A DNA stretch of 64,000 bases. It comes from Ancistrus triradiatus. Taxonomy: Eukaryota > Chordata > Actinopteri > Siluriformes > Loricariidae. How positions within the stretch are numbered: the first letter of the stretch is position 1; each line of letters opens with the position of its first letter. The stretch spans positions 186,001 through 250,000 of the forward strand of contig JAJAGP010000874.1 of the NCBI GenBank assembly GCA_025084515.1, given 5' to 3'. A model generated the notes under the pieces. It was not told the DNA's origin, did not search any database, and saw only the letters and a program-made list of their open reading frames with translations. Positions 33,134-42,999 of the stretch are shown one piece after another. The position numbers and the translations under genes are program-made.

Positions 33134-33590
33134 CTGGCGAGCAGAGTCGCGGAGGGAAGACTGGCGAGCGCAGGTGCCGGCTGGACGCCGGCGAGCGAGG
33201 GTGCCGGCTGGACGCCGGCGAGCGAGGGTGCCGGCTGGACGCCGGCGAGCGAGGGCAGGTTGGCGAGCGGGGTCGCCGACGGGAGGCTGGCGATCAGAGT
33301 CGCGGAGGGCAGGTTGGCGAGCGGGGTCGCCGACGGGAGGCTGGCGATCAGAGTCGCGGAGGGTAGGTTGGCGAGCGGGGTCGCCGACGGGAGGCTGGCG
33401 ATCGGAGTTGCGGAGGGTAGGCTGGCGAGCGGGGTCGCTGACGGGAGGCTGGCAATCGGAGTCGCGGAGGGTAGGCTGGCGAGCGGGGTCGCCGACTGGA
33501 GGCTGGCGAGCGGCGTCGCTGAGGGTAGGCTGGCGAGCGGGGTCGCCGGAGGGTAGGCTGGCGAGCGGCGTCGCCGACGGGAGGCGGGAC
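33134..33590. repeat. 27-bp tandem array inside the LTR element
   Basis: The array is built from 27-bp units of two alternating kinds, around GGCGAGCGGGGTCGCCGAC and GGCGATCAGAGTCGCGGAGG, giving a 54-bp higher-order period. Three units of a third kind (GCCGGCTGGACGCCGGCGAG) sit at 33176-33257. Because 27 is divisible by three, several frames on both strands remain open, producing 199-315 codon frames of Pro/Arg/Gln/Ala- or Gly/Ala/Arg-rich sequence. Confidence 0.9.
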
Positions 33591-33794
33591 GGAGGCGGTG
33601 AGGTCCGCGGCGGCGGGAGGCGGCAGCGGCTTAGAGAGACGCAGGGCGAGCCCGTTGAGCGAGCGAAGAAGCGCGCTGAAATCAACGGGAACGAACTCCG
33701 CGTCCTGAGGCACCTCCCCAAGCCGGGCACGGATGTTGGCGAGCCACCGTCCTTCGGTGGGCTCGCGGCCTGAGCCAGTAGCTGCTGTCTCCAT
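33348..33794 (-). CDS. Short proline/arginine-rich ORF of the LTR element
   Basis: The first ATG after the 5' LTR (33794, 16 bases inside) opens 148 codons. The first about 60 residues (METAATGSGREPTEGRW onward) are non-repetitive, mildly acidic then hydrophobic (DFSALLRSLNGLALRL), and could be a structured Gag-like N-terminus. The rest comes from the 27-bp array and is rich in Pro, Arg, Ser and Ala. There is no zinc knuckle or protease motif. A unit with an irregular length near 33545-33560 shifts the phase relative to the longer 315-codon minus frame (33856-32909). It might be a reduced Gag; I do not recognise the family. Function is unproven. Confidence 0.4.
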   Translation of the reverse strand: METAATGSGREPTEGRWLANIRARLGEVPQDAEFVPVDFSALLRSLNGLALRLSKPLPPPAAADLTASVPPPVGDAARQPTLRRPRSPAYPQRRRSPASSRRPRSPAYPPRLRLPASRQRPRSPAYPPQLRSPASRRRPRSPTYPPRL

Positions 33795-33809
33795 GTCGGT
33801 GGATTCAAC

Positions 33810-34045
33810 TGTAACACCGGGCAACGGAACGGAAGCAGGAGACAAACGCAAGCCACTGGCGGGCAAGGTGGTTTTATTTACAATACACGACACATACGGA
33901 TAGGTGAGACGAGGTAGGGACATCGTGAATCCACGCGGAGTGAAAACAGAGTGAGGGTTAAATAGTGAGGGAAATGACGAGGGAAATGAAGAACAGGTGC
34001 GTGTGATCACAGGTGCAGCGAGCCGGGAGGCCGGCGGGCGTGACA
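33810..34045 (-). repeat. 5' LTR of the compact element
   Basis: This 236-bp repeat is about 95 percent identical by eye to the copy at 32761-32996. Directly inside it, the minus strand reads GTTGAATCCACCGACATGG. This lacks the usual TGG start of a tRNA primer-binding site, so the primer is unclear. Confidence 0.88.
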
Positions 34046-34050
34046 ATATG

Positions 34051-34699
34051 TTACATGAATGGGTTATCAACACCCCCACCCCCCTCAATGGACCTCAAAG
34101 TGAACACACCATTCTTGATTATTATACAATGAGCATAAGAGACAGTATACAAGAAAAAGTAAAAGTCTAAGGCATCCACACACAGCTGACACCCAGCTTT
34201 TGAACCTAGTTAACAATATTATAATAGTTACAAAATCTACAAGAGTAAAATTTTGCCGGAGTTACCATATGTAGATTTCTGCTATTTTTATTTTCATATG
34301 ACACCAGGTTTTATAAGACTTGTTTGACCTATTAAAACAGTGCTGCTGCACTAAAATGTGTCTCTTAAATGATTACCTCATCTTAGATTGCTAATTTTAG
34401 GCACATAGACTGGTATTTAGTCATATTAATTAACCGTGCTAAATTCACATTTCCACTTAACTACAAATGTGTCCGCACGTCTATAAAAATCATGATGACT
34501 ATATTTACTGCCTTTCTCACTAAATAGGCTTAATCTATTTCTTCCAGTATGCTAATTATTACGAGGATGATATTGTAGTAGGAGCTGAACTGCAGAACCT
34601 GTGTGTGAAACTAGCTGGTTAGCTAGTGTTAGCTACTGTTAGCTAATGTTAACTAACTTAGCTAACGTTAGTCATGAATATTATTGTGACTGTTTTGTG
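34051..34699. other. No gene seen; short GTTAGCTA repeats
   Basis: Unique AT-rich sequence. At about 34614-34675 are several GTTAGCTA/GTTAACTA units, a low-copy tandem motif. Confidence 0.5.
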
Positions 34700-35085
34700 G
34701 TATAGACTCACTGATCACTTTATTAGGTACATCTCATTGATTCTACACTCAATTACCAAGTTCTAATTACCACAAATGCACTTTGTGGGTCTAACAATAC
34801 AGACTGTAGTCCATCTGTTCACTACATCCTTTGTTAAACTCCTTTACTGTGTTCTTTAATGGTCACAGTGTTATGCTGGTATGATCAGACACAGCAGCGC
34901 AGATTTACCTCAGTGTCATGGCTGGAATGAAAATAGTTCAACCCAAAATGTTCAGCCACCAGCATCCTGTGAGCAATGATGAAACATTAGAGGAACACAA
35001 ACAACAACTACAACAACAACAGATAGCTACTGTTTCTGACTTCACAAGTGGAGCTATATGGTAGATGTGCTTAACAGAATGCACA
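34700..35085. repeat. FB foldback element, partial
   Basis: It begins ACTCACTGATCACTTTATTA and GGTACAT, followed by FB blocks (AATGGTCACAGTGTTATGCTGG, GATCAGACACAGCAGC, CCACCAGCATCCTGTGAGC). It runs directly into a Tc1-D 3' fragment, giving a chimeric unit bounded by the same terminal motif at both sides. Confidence 0.7.
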
Positions 35086-35099
35086 GTGAGTGTTTAAAA

Positions 35100-35320
35100 C
35101 TCCTTCACAAGCCTCAAATCATCTCAGTCTGGGTTCCCGAACATGACAATGAGTTCACTGTGATCAAATGTCTTCCAGTCACCAGATCTCAATCCAGTAG
35201 AGCAGCTTTGCGATGTGGTAGGACAGGAGATTTACATCAGAACTAAGGCAGTGCTGAAGGCAAAAGGGGGTCCAACCCGGTAGTAGCAAGGTGTACATAA
35301 TAAAGTGGCCGGTGGGTGGA
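35100..35320 (+). mobile_element. Tc1-D copy 2, 3' end
   Basis: TCCCGAACATGACAATGAGT, CAGTCACCAGATCTCAATCC and AGTAGAGCAGC correspond to the C-terminal catalytic block (SPDLNPVEQL). The phrase GGCAAAAGGGGGTCCAACCC leads to the terminus AATAAAGTGGCCGGTGGG. About 120 bp of coding sequence is deleted after the glutamate block. It ends the composite that starts with the FB piece at 34700. Confidence 0.82.
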
Positions 35321-35699
35321 TGTCTGGGAGTGACTACTGCTACCTTTAAAACTTACACTAAAAACCAATGGACGTTGTTTGAGCTTAGATATGTCCGCAG
35401 ACCTTATTTGAAAAGCGCTCATATATGAAAAGCACTCATGTTGTATGATGCAACAGCGTGCCACATACAACATGAGCATGAACATCAGGCGGAAAAAAAA
35501 TCCTTGCTTCACTTTCTTTCTTGTTTTTCCTCTCATGTGTCTTATTCGTCTCATTTTTCCTCTCTCTATTTGTGTAACTCTCTACCTCTTATGCCCACCC
35601 GCTGCTCCACATCACTCTGGCATCACTGATAAAGGTTGCTATAGTAACTTAGCAGAATACTCACTTGACAGCTTCATTGAGCAATGGCCTGAGGCCTGT

Positions 35700-35701
<2 letters not shown>
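35321..35701. other. No gene seen
   Basis: No supported gene. The short frames are shadows or chance. Confidence 0.4.

Positions 35702-35766
<65 letters not shown>
35702..35766. repeat. (CA)n microsatellite, about 32 units
   Basis: An uninterrupted CA tract of about 65 bases, a likely polymorphic marker. Confidence 0.98.
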
Positions 35767-35767
<1 letters not shown>

Positions 35768-36388
35768 CATGCAAAGACAGGAAATACAAAACTAATTATA
35801 TGCCATGGTGTTATTTAGTAAAACCCTATTCAAGCATCAGACAGCACTTTTGTTTCTCCGCCGCGAATGACGTCCTTTGTCTGGTATATGGTAATTGGTA
35901 GGACTGGCTATTGGTAATTGTGCAGCACTGCCCTCTATTGGTGCAAATTCTAGGTGTAAGTGACTTACCCAACTGAACATCGCATTCAATTGAGTGTGTA
36001 TATATATATATATAAAATCAACATACTAAAAGATCACTGCTATTTTTATAACAATCTACCGGAATATATATTTGTATATATTTTTTGTACTTCTATTGTT
36101 AATTACTGTATGTGTAAGCATCGTAGGATTGTTACTCAATTTCGTTGTACACTGTGCAATGACAATAAAGGCATCTTATACCTTATCTTATAAAACATAT
36201 CTGACCTGTTACAATGTAATGTCTGCTGTTCAACCACTAGAGGGAGCGAGAGATCAGTGTTTATATTGTGATATTCATTGATATTACAGATACTGTATTG
36301 CCCACTAATATGACAAAGAACGAATAACGCTGCCAATTGTGATGGTTCTGTGACTTCTCCGCCGTCCAAGTTTTTGTCAAACTGTATA
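35767..36388. other. No gene seen
   Basis: AT-rich sequence with a short (TA)7 at about 36000-36014. AATGACAATAAAGGC at about 36158 resembles a common repeat 3' end, but I cannot delimit it. Confidence 0.4.
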
Positions 36389-37745
36389 CAGTGGGGCAAA
36401 AAAGTATTTAGTCAGCCACTGATAATGCAAGTTCTCCTACTTAGACAGATGAGAGAGGGCTGTAATTTTCATCATAGGTACACTTCAACTATGAGAGACA
36501 AAATGAGAAAAAAAATCCAAGAAATCACATTGTAGGATTTTTAAAGAATTTAATTGTACATTATGGTGGAAAATAAGTATTTGGTCAATAACAAAAGTTC
36601 AACTCGATACTTTGTAACATAACCTTTGTTGGCAATGACAGAGGTCAAACGTTTACTGTAAGTCTTCACCAGGTTTGCACACACTGTAGCTGGTATTTTG
36701 GCCCATTCCTCCATGCAGATCTCCTCTAGAGCAGTGATGTTTTGGGGCTGTCCCTGGGCAACATGGACTTTCAACTTCCTCCACAAATGTTCTATGGGGC
36801 TAGGCCACTCCAGGACCATGAAATGCTTTTTACGTAGCCACTCCTTCGTTGCCCAAGCGCTGTGTTTGGGATCATTGTCTTGCTGGAAGATCCATGTTCC
36901 ATCTTCAATGCTCTCACTGATGAAAGGAGGTTTTGGTTTAAAATCTCACAATACATAGCTCCGTTCATTCTTCCCTTAACACGGATCACTCGTCCTGTCC
37001 CTTTTGCAGAAAAACAGCCCCAAAGCATGATGTTTCCACCTCCATGCTTCACAGTATGTATGGTGTTCTTGGGATGCAACTCAGCATCCTTTTTCCTCCA
37101 AACACGACGAGTTGAGTTTTTACCAAAAAGTTCTATTTTGGTTTCATTTTACCACATGATATTCTCCCAATCCTCTTCTGGATCATTCATATCGCAAACT
37201 TCAGACGAGCCTGGACATGTACTGGCTTAAGCAGGGGGAAATGTCTGGCACTGCAGGATCTGAGTCCCTCTTTTCGCGTAGTGTGTTACTGATGGTAGCC
37301 TTTGTTACTTTGGTCCCAGCTCTCTGCAGGTCATTCATCAGGTCCCTCTGTGTAGTTCTGGGATTTTAGCTCACCGTTCTCATGATCATTTTGACCCCAC
37401 AAGATGAGATCTTGCGTGGAGCCCCAGATCGAGGGAGATTATCAATGGTCTTGTATGTCTTCCATTTTATTACAATTGCTCCCACAGTTGATTCTTAAAG
37501 AAGAAGTTACAGGTCTTTGAGAGCCAGAAATCTTGCTTGTTTGTGGCTGACCAAATACTTATTTTCCACCATGATTTACAATTAAATTCTTTAAAAATCC
37601 TACAATGTGACTTCCTTGATCTTTTTCTCATTTTGTCTCTCATAGTTGAAGTGTACCTATGATGAAAATTACAGACCTCTCTCATCTTTCTAAGTAGGAG
37701 AACTTGCACAATCAGTGGCTGACTAAATACTTTTTTGCCCCACTG
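36389..37745 (-). mobile_element. Tc1-A copy 4, internally deleted
   Basis: Ends CAGTGGGGCAAAAAAGTA and TTTTTTGCCCCACTG are both intact and flanked by TA (36387-36388 and 37746-37747). Long terminal repeats are visible at both ends. The transposase start and first helix-turn-helix are deleted: text jumps from CCCACAGTTGATT to CTTAAAGAAGAAG near 37488. The element could still be mobilised in trans because both ends are intact. Confidence 0.93.
36590..37487 (-). pseudogene. Tc1-like transposase relic (Tc1-A copy 4)
   Basis: Minus-strand blocks include RSGAPRKI-like hook remnants near 37420, the second helix-turn-helix, and a WSDETKI site altered by change at 37147-37150 (plus TTTTACCACATG). 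GGGNIMLWGCFSAKGTG is at about 37020-37060 and the C-terminal HVAQGQPQNITALEEICMEE at about 36720-36770. The SPDLNPIE block is deleted and reads EWPSPIEHLWRKL, losing several residues before the catalytic glutamate. Frameshifts separate the blocks. Confidence 0.88.
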
Positions 37746-37889
37746 TATAACAGATTTCCTGCAAATCTGTTCAATCAAAACATTCATAAGGCTGAAGAAC
37801 TTAGCTGTTGGGGCAGTCAACAAACATTTATGAGAAGCACTTTCTGTTAGTTTTCTTTCTGTTATATTTAAATTAAGCTCTAGATATAT

Positions 37890-38255
37890 ACACTCACTGG
37901 TCACTTTATTAGGTACAGCTTGCTTGCCTGCAGAACTGACTCAAATCTTTGTGGCATAGTTCCAACAATGGGCTGGAAACATTCCTCAGAGATTTTGGTC
38001 CATATTGACATGATAGCATCACAGTTTTGTTGGCTGCCTAATCCAATATGCGAATCTCTTCTTCCATCACATGCCAAAAATGCTCTATTGGATTGAGATC
38101 TGGTGACTGTGGAGCCCATTTGAGTACAGTGAACTCACTGTCGTGTTAAAAAAACAGATGGGTACACTGTGGTCATAAAGGGATAAACATGGTCAACAAT
38201 ACTCAGGTAGGCTCTGGATGCTCAAGTGGAATTAAGAGGCCCAAAGACTAGGGAC
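37890..38255 (-). mobile_element. Tc1-D copy 3, 3' end, inverted
   Basis: Starts at the terminus ACTCACTGGTCACTTTATTA and reads into the antisense C-terminal coding part. That part includes TCAGAGATTTTGGTCCATAT, GACATGATAGCATCACAG and TATTGGATTGAGATCTGGTG, the antisense of SPDLNPIE. It then continues through CATTTGAGTACAGTGAACTC to GGTAGGCTCTGG. It breaks off and joins an FB end at about 38256. Confidence 0.83.
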
Positions 38256-38390
38256 AAGGGACTAACAAAGTATGTACAGAAACAGATGGTCTACAGCCTA
38301 TAATTGTAGAACTACAGAGTAATTAAAGAATAAGCAAAATATAACCTGAAAATATAGAATGCCTAAGACTTTTGCACTGTACTGTAGATT
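38256..38390. repeat. FB end joined to a Q end
   Basis: AAGGGACTAACAAAGTATG, CAGAAACAGATGGTCTACAG and GTAGAACTACAGAG are the right half of FB. They are followed by CCTAAGACTTTTGCACTGTA, the end of a Q-type element. Together with the Tc1-D piece this forms a patchwork of three families in 500 bp. Confidence 0.65.
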
Positions 38391-39445
38391 TATACTGAGC
38401 CTCGTTTGATAAGTAAACAACACCAGAAAAAAATACATGAATACACATAATAGTTGTCCTCTTAATGACTCGCAGTGCACAGGGGGATTGCAGTGTCCTG
38501 TTTTGAACCCTGGTGTATAAAGGGAGAAGACAAAGCAACGGTACAGAGCTGGCCCAGTTTCCAACTGCATCTGTTGCACTGAACTGTGCCCGCCAATGTG
38601 TGAGTGCCATTTTAGTGTGTTGGTGAGGTTGTGTTTGTTGGGCTTTCTAGCCTAGTAGAGCCCCAGCTGTAGGGTAGGGAGCAAAGCGCAGCTTGACAAA
38701 CTGAATAGGGACATCTGCACACAAGCAGAGAGAGCGATGGAGAGCATGGATCTTTTTGTAAAGACACTGTGTGATGTCTTTGTGGAAGAGGAGGGATGAA
38801 TATGGATGGGGGTGAGTATGCCTCGTGGAGGTGGAGAGGGGACAAGAAGAGCAACGGCTCATGCCAGGTCTGGGGGGGAGGGAGGAGGGGGGGCTTGGCA
38901 CACTGACCCCTTCACTCCTCTCAGACACATGCAAGCACACTCATGGAGAGAAGCCAGTATGGCCTCCTGTGTGGGGGAGGGAGGCGTCTCAGCTGCCCAT
39001 TCAAATGCTATCTATGAAAAGCAGACAACAGTTTAGCCCTGGCATGCCTTTGTGTGTTAAAGTAAAGAGTAAGTAGACAGTTTGTGACAATGGAGGCAGT
39101 GTCTCAATTCACACATCTTTTGCATTTAGGATGCCGCCAGAAAAAAACATTCCCTGTGGGTCAACGTGGTCGACCAGATGCAGAGCATGTCTTTCTCTGA
39201 TCAGCTGTCTACTACTGTGCCCCTCCTCTTGATCTTCTGCCTTCTTTTCTCTTCAGCACACACAAACACACAGAGCATGATGCTGTAGATATTCACAGTA
39301 CAGTTTCAGCGTGGGTCACAGAGATGTATTTAATATTACTGAACAATAACTGAAGAACCTAATGCTATGAATTATGGTAAAGACATTTTTACAGATCACT
39401 ATATAGTCATATCTCTCTCAGTCACAACCTCCACCCCCCACCACC
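38391..39445. other. No gene seen
   Basis: Unique sequence with a purine-rich G tract near 38868-38895. Several 60-97 codon overlapping frames on both strands have biased composition and no domain I recognise. Confidence 0.4.

Positions 39446-39478
<33 letters not shown>
39446..39478. repeat. (CA)n microsatellite
   Basis: An uninterrupted CA tract of about 33 bases, preceded by a C-rich stretch. Confidence 0.95.
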
Positions 39479-39480
<2 letters not shown>

Positions 39481-39605
39481 TGGATGGATTAATGAAAGCA
39501 CCAATGATGCTGGCGCCCAGTGGTCTTCCACTGCCTTGGGGTTCTCAGACCAGTTGTAAAATTTATATGGTAGGCAAACAGTACTTTGAATACATGACTG
39601 CAAGA

Positions 39606-39781
39606 CTGGAACTGTGGTAGCCTAGCGGTTAAGGTACTGGACTCTGGACCAGAAGTTTAACTCCACTGTTGGGTCCTTGAGCAAGGCCCTTAACCCACAA
39701 TTGCTTGGATTGTAAGACTGTACCAACTGTAAGTTGCTCTGGATAAGGGCGTCTGCTAAATGCTGTAAATGTAAATGTAAT
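39606..39781 (+). repeat. tRNA-derived SINE with 7-bp duplication
   Basis: The copy carries TAGCCTAGCGGTTAAGG, the body CCACTGTTGGGTCCTTGAGC, the tail stem-loop CTCTGGATAAGGGCG and terminal TGTAAA units. The B box region is deleted (GGACCAGAAGTTTAACTCC). TGCAAGA flanks it on both sides (39599-39605 and 39782-39788). Confidence 0.92.
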
Positions 39782-39847
39782 TGCAAGAAGAAAGGGTAAA
39801 AGAAGACATTTTGCTTTTTGGTAGTCCTGTCCTTATTAAAGCTCTTA
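39782..39847. other. Spacer
   Basis: Short spacer between the SINE and an FB piece; nothing seen. Confidence 0.4.
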
Positions 39848-40090
39848 TACGCTCACCTATCACTTTATTAGGTACACCTGCTTGTTTCTACACTCCACTG
39901 TCTATTTTATCAGTTCCACGTACCATATACTGTTATCTAATGGTCAGGATCACTGCAGATTAGGAACTATTTGGGTGGTGTTTCATTCTCAGTACTGCTG
40001 TGACACTGATTTGGTGGTGGTGTGTTAGGATGTGTTGTGCTGGCATGAGTGGATCAGACCCACACTGGGTCTGCTGGAGTTTTTAATCAC
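39848..40090. repeat. FB foldback element, left half
   Basis: It starts CACTTTATTAGGTACACCT, the best-preserved FB terminus here. It continues TTTTATCAGTTCCACGTACC and GGATCACTGCAGATTAGG and stops at CACTGGGTCTGCTGGAGTTT. Confidence 0.78.
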
Positions 40091-40603
40091 AAAGCAGGGG
40101 CATTAACAATGTCTTTGGCATCTGGACTTTCTATCCTAGTTGCCTAAACTTCAATCTTCTCCCTCAGACCAGCTACATGTCTACATCTATCGCAGATAAA
40201 ATGAACACTAATGAAGAATAACTAAACATGCCACACTGTGCACAAGGAACAAGCGCAGCAGAAGCCATATCAAAACAATAAATGATACCAAGGTACTTAA
40301 GCCTTGGTTGTTGATATGGAATGTAGATTGAAGATAATGCCTCAGATGATTCAGCTGGTAGTCCAATAGATTTCTCTTAGTTTTCTTATATTACTGATGA
40401 AAGAGTCAATGGGAAGTAAAAATACAGTGGGGAAAAGATTCATAAGTTGTACAAATGCTGCACAGCAAAGCAGAGATGAAAGGATTATGGATTAAGGAAG
40501 AGCTACAAAACAATTGCAAAGCTACAAAACTAATTATGCTGGTAGTATTGTAGACTTGTGGACTTCTTAATTATCGTCTAATACTGATTAACTGCATAAA
40601 GAT
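40091..40603. other. No gene seen
   Basis: AT-rich unique sequence without a supported feature. Confidence 0.4.
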
Positions 40604-41100
40604 ACTGCCTGGCTCAAAAAAGGTCACCACCTGGATTTAACTAAGCAAATAGTCAAAAAGTCAAAAAGAGCCTTCCATCAGACAATAACTGCATTGGTGA
40701 TTATGTTTCAGCTGGCAACAAGTTCTTTAACCCTAACTGATGCAGTGAGTAGCTTCTCATTTGTCCAACAACCATGTCGAAAGACACATCCTGTGGTCAC
40801 GGAAAAGATTCAGGGAGCATGAGACATCATGTTCACACATGGATTGGCCACCACAGAGTCCAGACCTGAACCCCATCGAGAATCTTTGGGATGTGCTGGA
40901 GAAGACTTGCAGTGGAACAAATCTCCCATCATCAATACAAGATCTTGGGGAATAATTAATGCACCTCTGGACAGAAATAAATGTTGTGACATTGCAGAAG
41001 CTTGTGGAAATGATGCCTCAGTGAATATGTGCCATAATCAAAGCTAAAGGCGGTCCAACGAAATATTAAAGTGTGTGACCTTTTTTTTGGCCAGGCAGTG
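40604..41100 (+). mobile_element. Tc1-F, internally deleted, about 500 bp
   Basis: Inverted ends TACTGCCTGGCTCAAAAAAG and, at the right, the complement of CACTGCCTGGCCAAAAAAAA enclose a remnant of a plus-strand Tc1-type transposase. The 64-codon frame at 40761 keeps WPPQSPDLNPIENLWDVLEK, which contains the last catalytic glutamate. The DNA-binding domain and first catalytic aspartate are deleted, so the element is a deletion derivative that would need an enzyme from elsewhere. A matching TA pair is not evident. Confidence 0.85.
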
Positions 41101-41269
41101 ACCCACCAGTAAAATAAAGGGGAAAAACAGCTTAAAAAATACTGCATGGTAAGGGTGAGAATATAAAATTACACAAAGGAAAAATAGCAAATACAACAAA
41201 TACAAACAAACACACCAATTACACGCCATGCTGAGTAAGAGTGGTCAAACAGACATCTGCAGCACTTAG

Positions 41270-41490
41270 AAGATGCCCCTATCCAGAGTGACTTACAATT
41301 GATACAATCATAGAAACTATAATCCAAGCAACTGGGCTAACTGATTTGCTCAAGGGCAGTTCTACAAATATCCAGGCCCCAACTGAGCAAGCCTAGAGCA
41401 ACAATGGAAAGGAAGAACTCAATAAAAATTATGAGGAAGAAACCTTGGGAGGACCAAGATTCAAAATGGGACCCATCCTCCTAGGGCAGA
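41270..41490. repeat. SINE tail and 'tatagcgc' repeat fragments
   Basis: CCTATCCAGAGTGACTTACA is the inverted SINE tail. After about 100 bases, GAGCAAGCCTAGAGCAACAA to GAAACCTTGGGAGGACCAAG is a piece of the family at 22620-23605. Confidence 0.6.
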
Positions 41491-41532
41491 GTGAATGTTA
41501 TACATAAGAATTTAATTCAATTATCTTGTTTG

Positions 41533-42531
41533 TGTTAGGGGTCCTACCTTTTCACCAATGCTAGGGGGCGATGTTGGTTCAGTTTACATCTCTGGGCTCC
41601 TGACAGCAACCGCAATCACGCATGCATGTCTGTAAGCTGTGTAATTGTGAAAATGGGCAACACCTGCCAGGTTAGGTATTTAAGATCGCCTCTGAGCTTG
41701 GCAGGTGTCGCACCATTCAACTTTCTTGCTCGCTTTAGGAGGTTGGTCACGTAGGGTCAAAAAGCCCGAGGTAAGCCAGGGATTAGCAGCTAGAGTAGGG
41801 TTAGATATTCCCCCTGTTCGCTGCTCTTCCTCTACCCCCCTCGTCCCTAACTGGCGGGTCGCGTGTTTATGTGCCGATCACTGGTGCGATTAGGGTCGGC
41901 TTCTCCGGAAGCCAGTGCTTGTCCGCGAGCGCTTTGTGAATTTCATCACTTGTTAGGATCATGCTTGTTGTAGCACCGTGGTCCCGATGGCTGTTCCCCC
42001 GGCCCCGGAGCACTCTGTAGGCTGAATCGCATTGATCAGGCCTACAGCAAGGTACACTTATAGCGTACGCATTCAGCGCAAGTCTGCATGCCGTTGAGGC
42101 TGCTTACTCAGCACTTATCGCCGTGCTTCTTTTGTGCTCCATATTCACCTCGTCCTTCACTCTGGTAAAGTGTTTATCGCTGTTTTTTAGTTTCCCGTGC
42201 TCGCGTCCGCCTAGTCTGGCTTTCAACTAGGAAGCGTCCCAGCTCGATGCCTTCAGGAGCCCTTAAGGCTTCTTTTGCACAGCCATGGGGTGGCGTGTGG
42301 TGTTGAGTGTGTGAGCTCACACGTCTGCATTCAGGGTTCTATCCTCAGTCGGTGCATCTTTCTTGGCCCACAGAGGAACACGTGTGGCTCATGTACACTT
42401 TCACTCACACAAGGCCATTCCCACTTCAGCCCCTTTTTTCCCTTTTTGGTTCATCCTTTCATCTGGAGCTAACTGCACATTGGGTCCTAAACCCCCCCCA
42501 TGTTTGGTAGTTCGATAGGAAAACCGTAACA
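41533..42531 (+). mobile_element. Solo LTR, 999 bp, with 5-bp duplication
   Basis: The unit begins TGTTAGGGGTCC and ends AAAACCGTAACA, giving TGTTA/TAACA inverted ends. It is flanked by the exact duplication GTTTG (41528-41532 and 42532-42536). GC content and CG dinucleotides are higher than in the flanks. A TATTTAAG box at 41677-41684 suggests plus orientation. There are no coding motifs inside and no second copy in the window. It is most simply a lone long terminal repeat left by recombination of an LTR retrotransposon or endogenous retrovirus; the 5-bp duplication does not decide which. Confidence 0.78.
41677..41684 (+). promoter_or_regulatory. TATA-like box in the solo LTR
   Basis: TATTTAAG lies about 145 bases inside the LTR, within a GC-richer context. 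This fits the U3/R promoter of an LTR. Confidence 0.4.
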
Positions 42532-42639
42532 GTTTGTTTGTTTAGTTTATTTATTTAATGTCGCTAAGAGCATCAGTGGCCATTTCAGCGACACACACAA
42601 GGTTTACAGCGACATTTCAGCGACACACATCATTTTAGC

Positions 42640-42830
42640 ATAATCAATTAACCTAACATGCATGTCTTTGGACTGAGGGAGGAAACCGGAGCACCCGGAG
42701 TAAACCCACATGAACATGGGGAGAACATGCAGACTCCACACAGAAAGGACCCAGGCTGCTCCACCCTGGAATTGAACCCAGGGCCTTCTTGCTGTGAGGT
42801 GGCAGTGCTACTCCCTGCCCCAATTAAATG
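42640..42830 (-). repeat. tRNA-like-headed repeat, inverted
   Basis: AATTAACCTAACATGCATG, GTCTTTGGACTGAGGGAGG, CATGCAGACTCCACACAG and GCTGTGAGGTGGCAGTGCTA are the inverted 5' half of the common family. Confidence 0.75.
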
Positions 42831-42999
42831 ACCTAAACAATACATTTATAATAATAGTTAAAATATGTGGAAAATAAATAAGTAAAATAGAGAAGAGTTT
42901 TTATTTGTTTTTAATTTAACAATGCATCAGCATCAATGGTTATTCATGACAGGAACAAGGTTACAGTGATACTAGTTAGAAACATTCAGACACGGTCAA

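Larger units (their letters stand above)
32761..34045 (-). mobile_element. Compact LTR retrotransposon, 1285 bp
   Basis: Two direct 236-bp repeats (32761-32996 and 33810-34045) enclose 813 bp. Each repeat starts TGTAAC and ends GTGACA, so TG...CA ends are present on both strands. The whole unit is flanked by the exact 5-bp duplication ATATG (32756-32760 and 34046-34050). Minus orientation is indicated by a G-rich polypurine tract next to the left LTR, by a TATTTAA box and AATAAA on the minus strand of each LTR, and by a short minus-strand frame right after the right LTR. There are no protease, reverse transcriptase or integrase motifs, so it must be non-autonomous. The LTRs differ at about a dozen positions by eye. 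Confidence 0.9.

Noticed and set aside
32909..33856. 315-codon minus-strand and 199-202 codon plus-strand frames
   Set aside because: They overlap each other through a 27-bp array inside an LTR element. At most one short minus-strand ORF after the 5' LTR is plausible.
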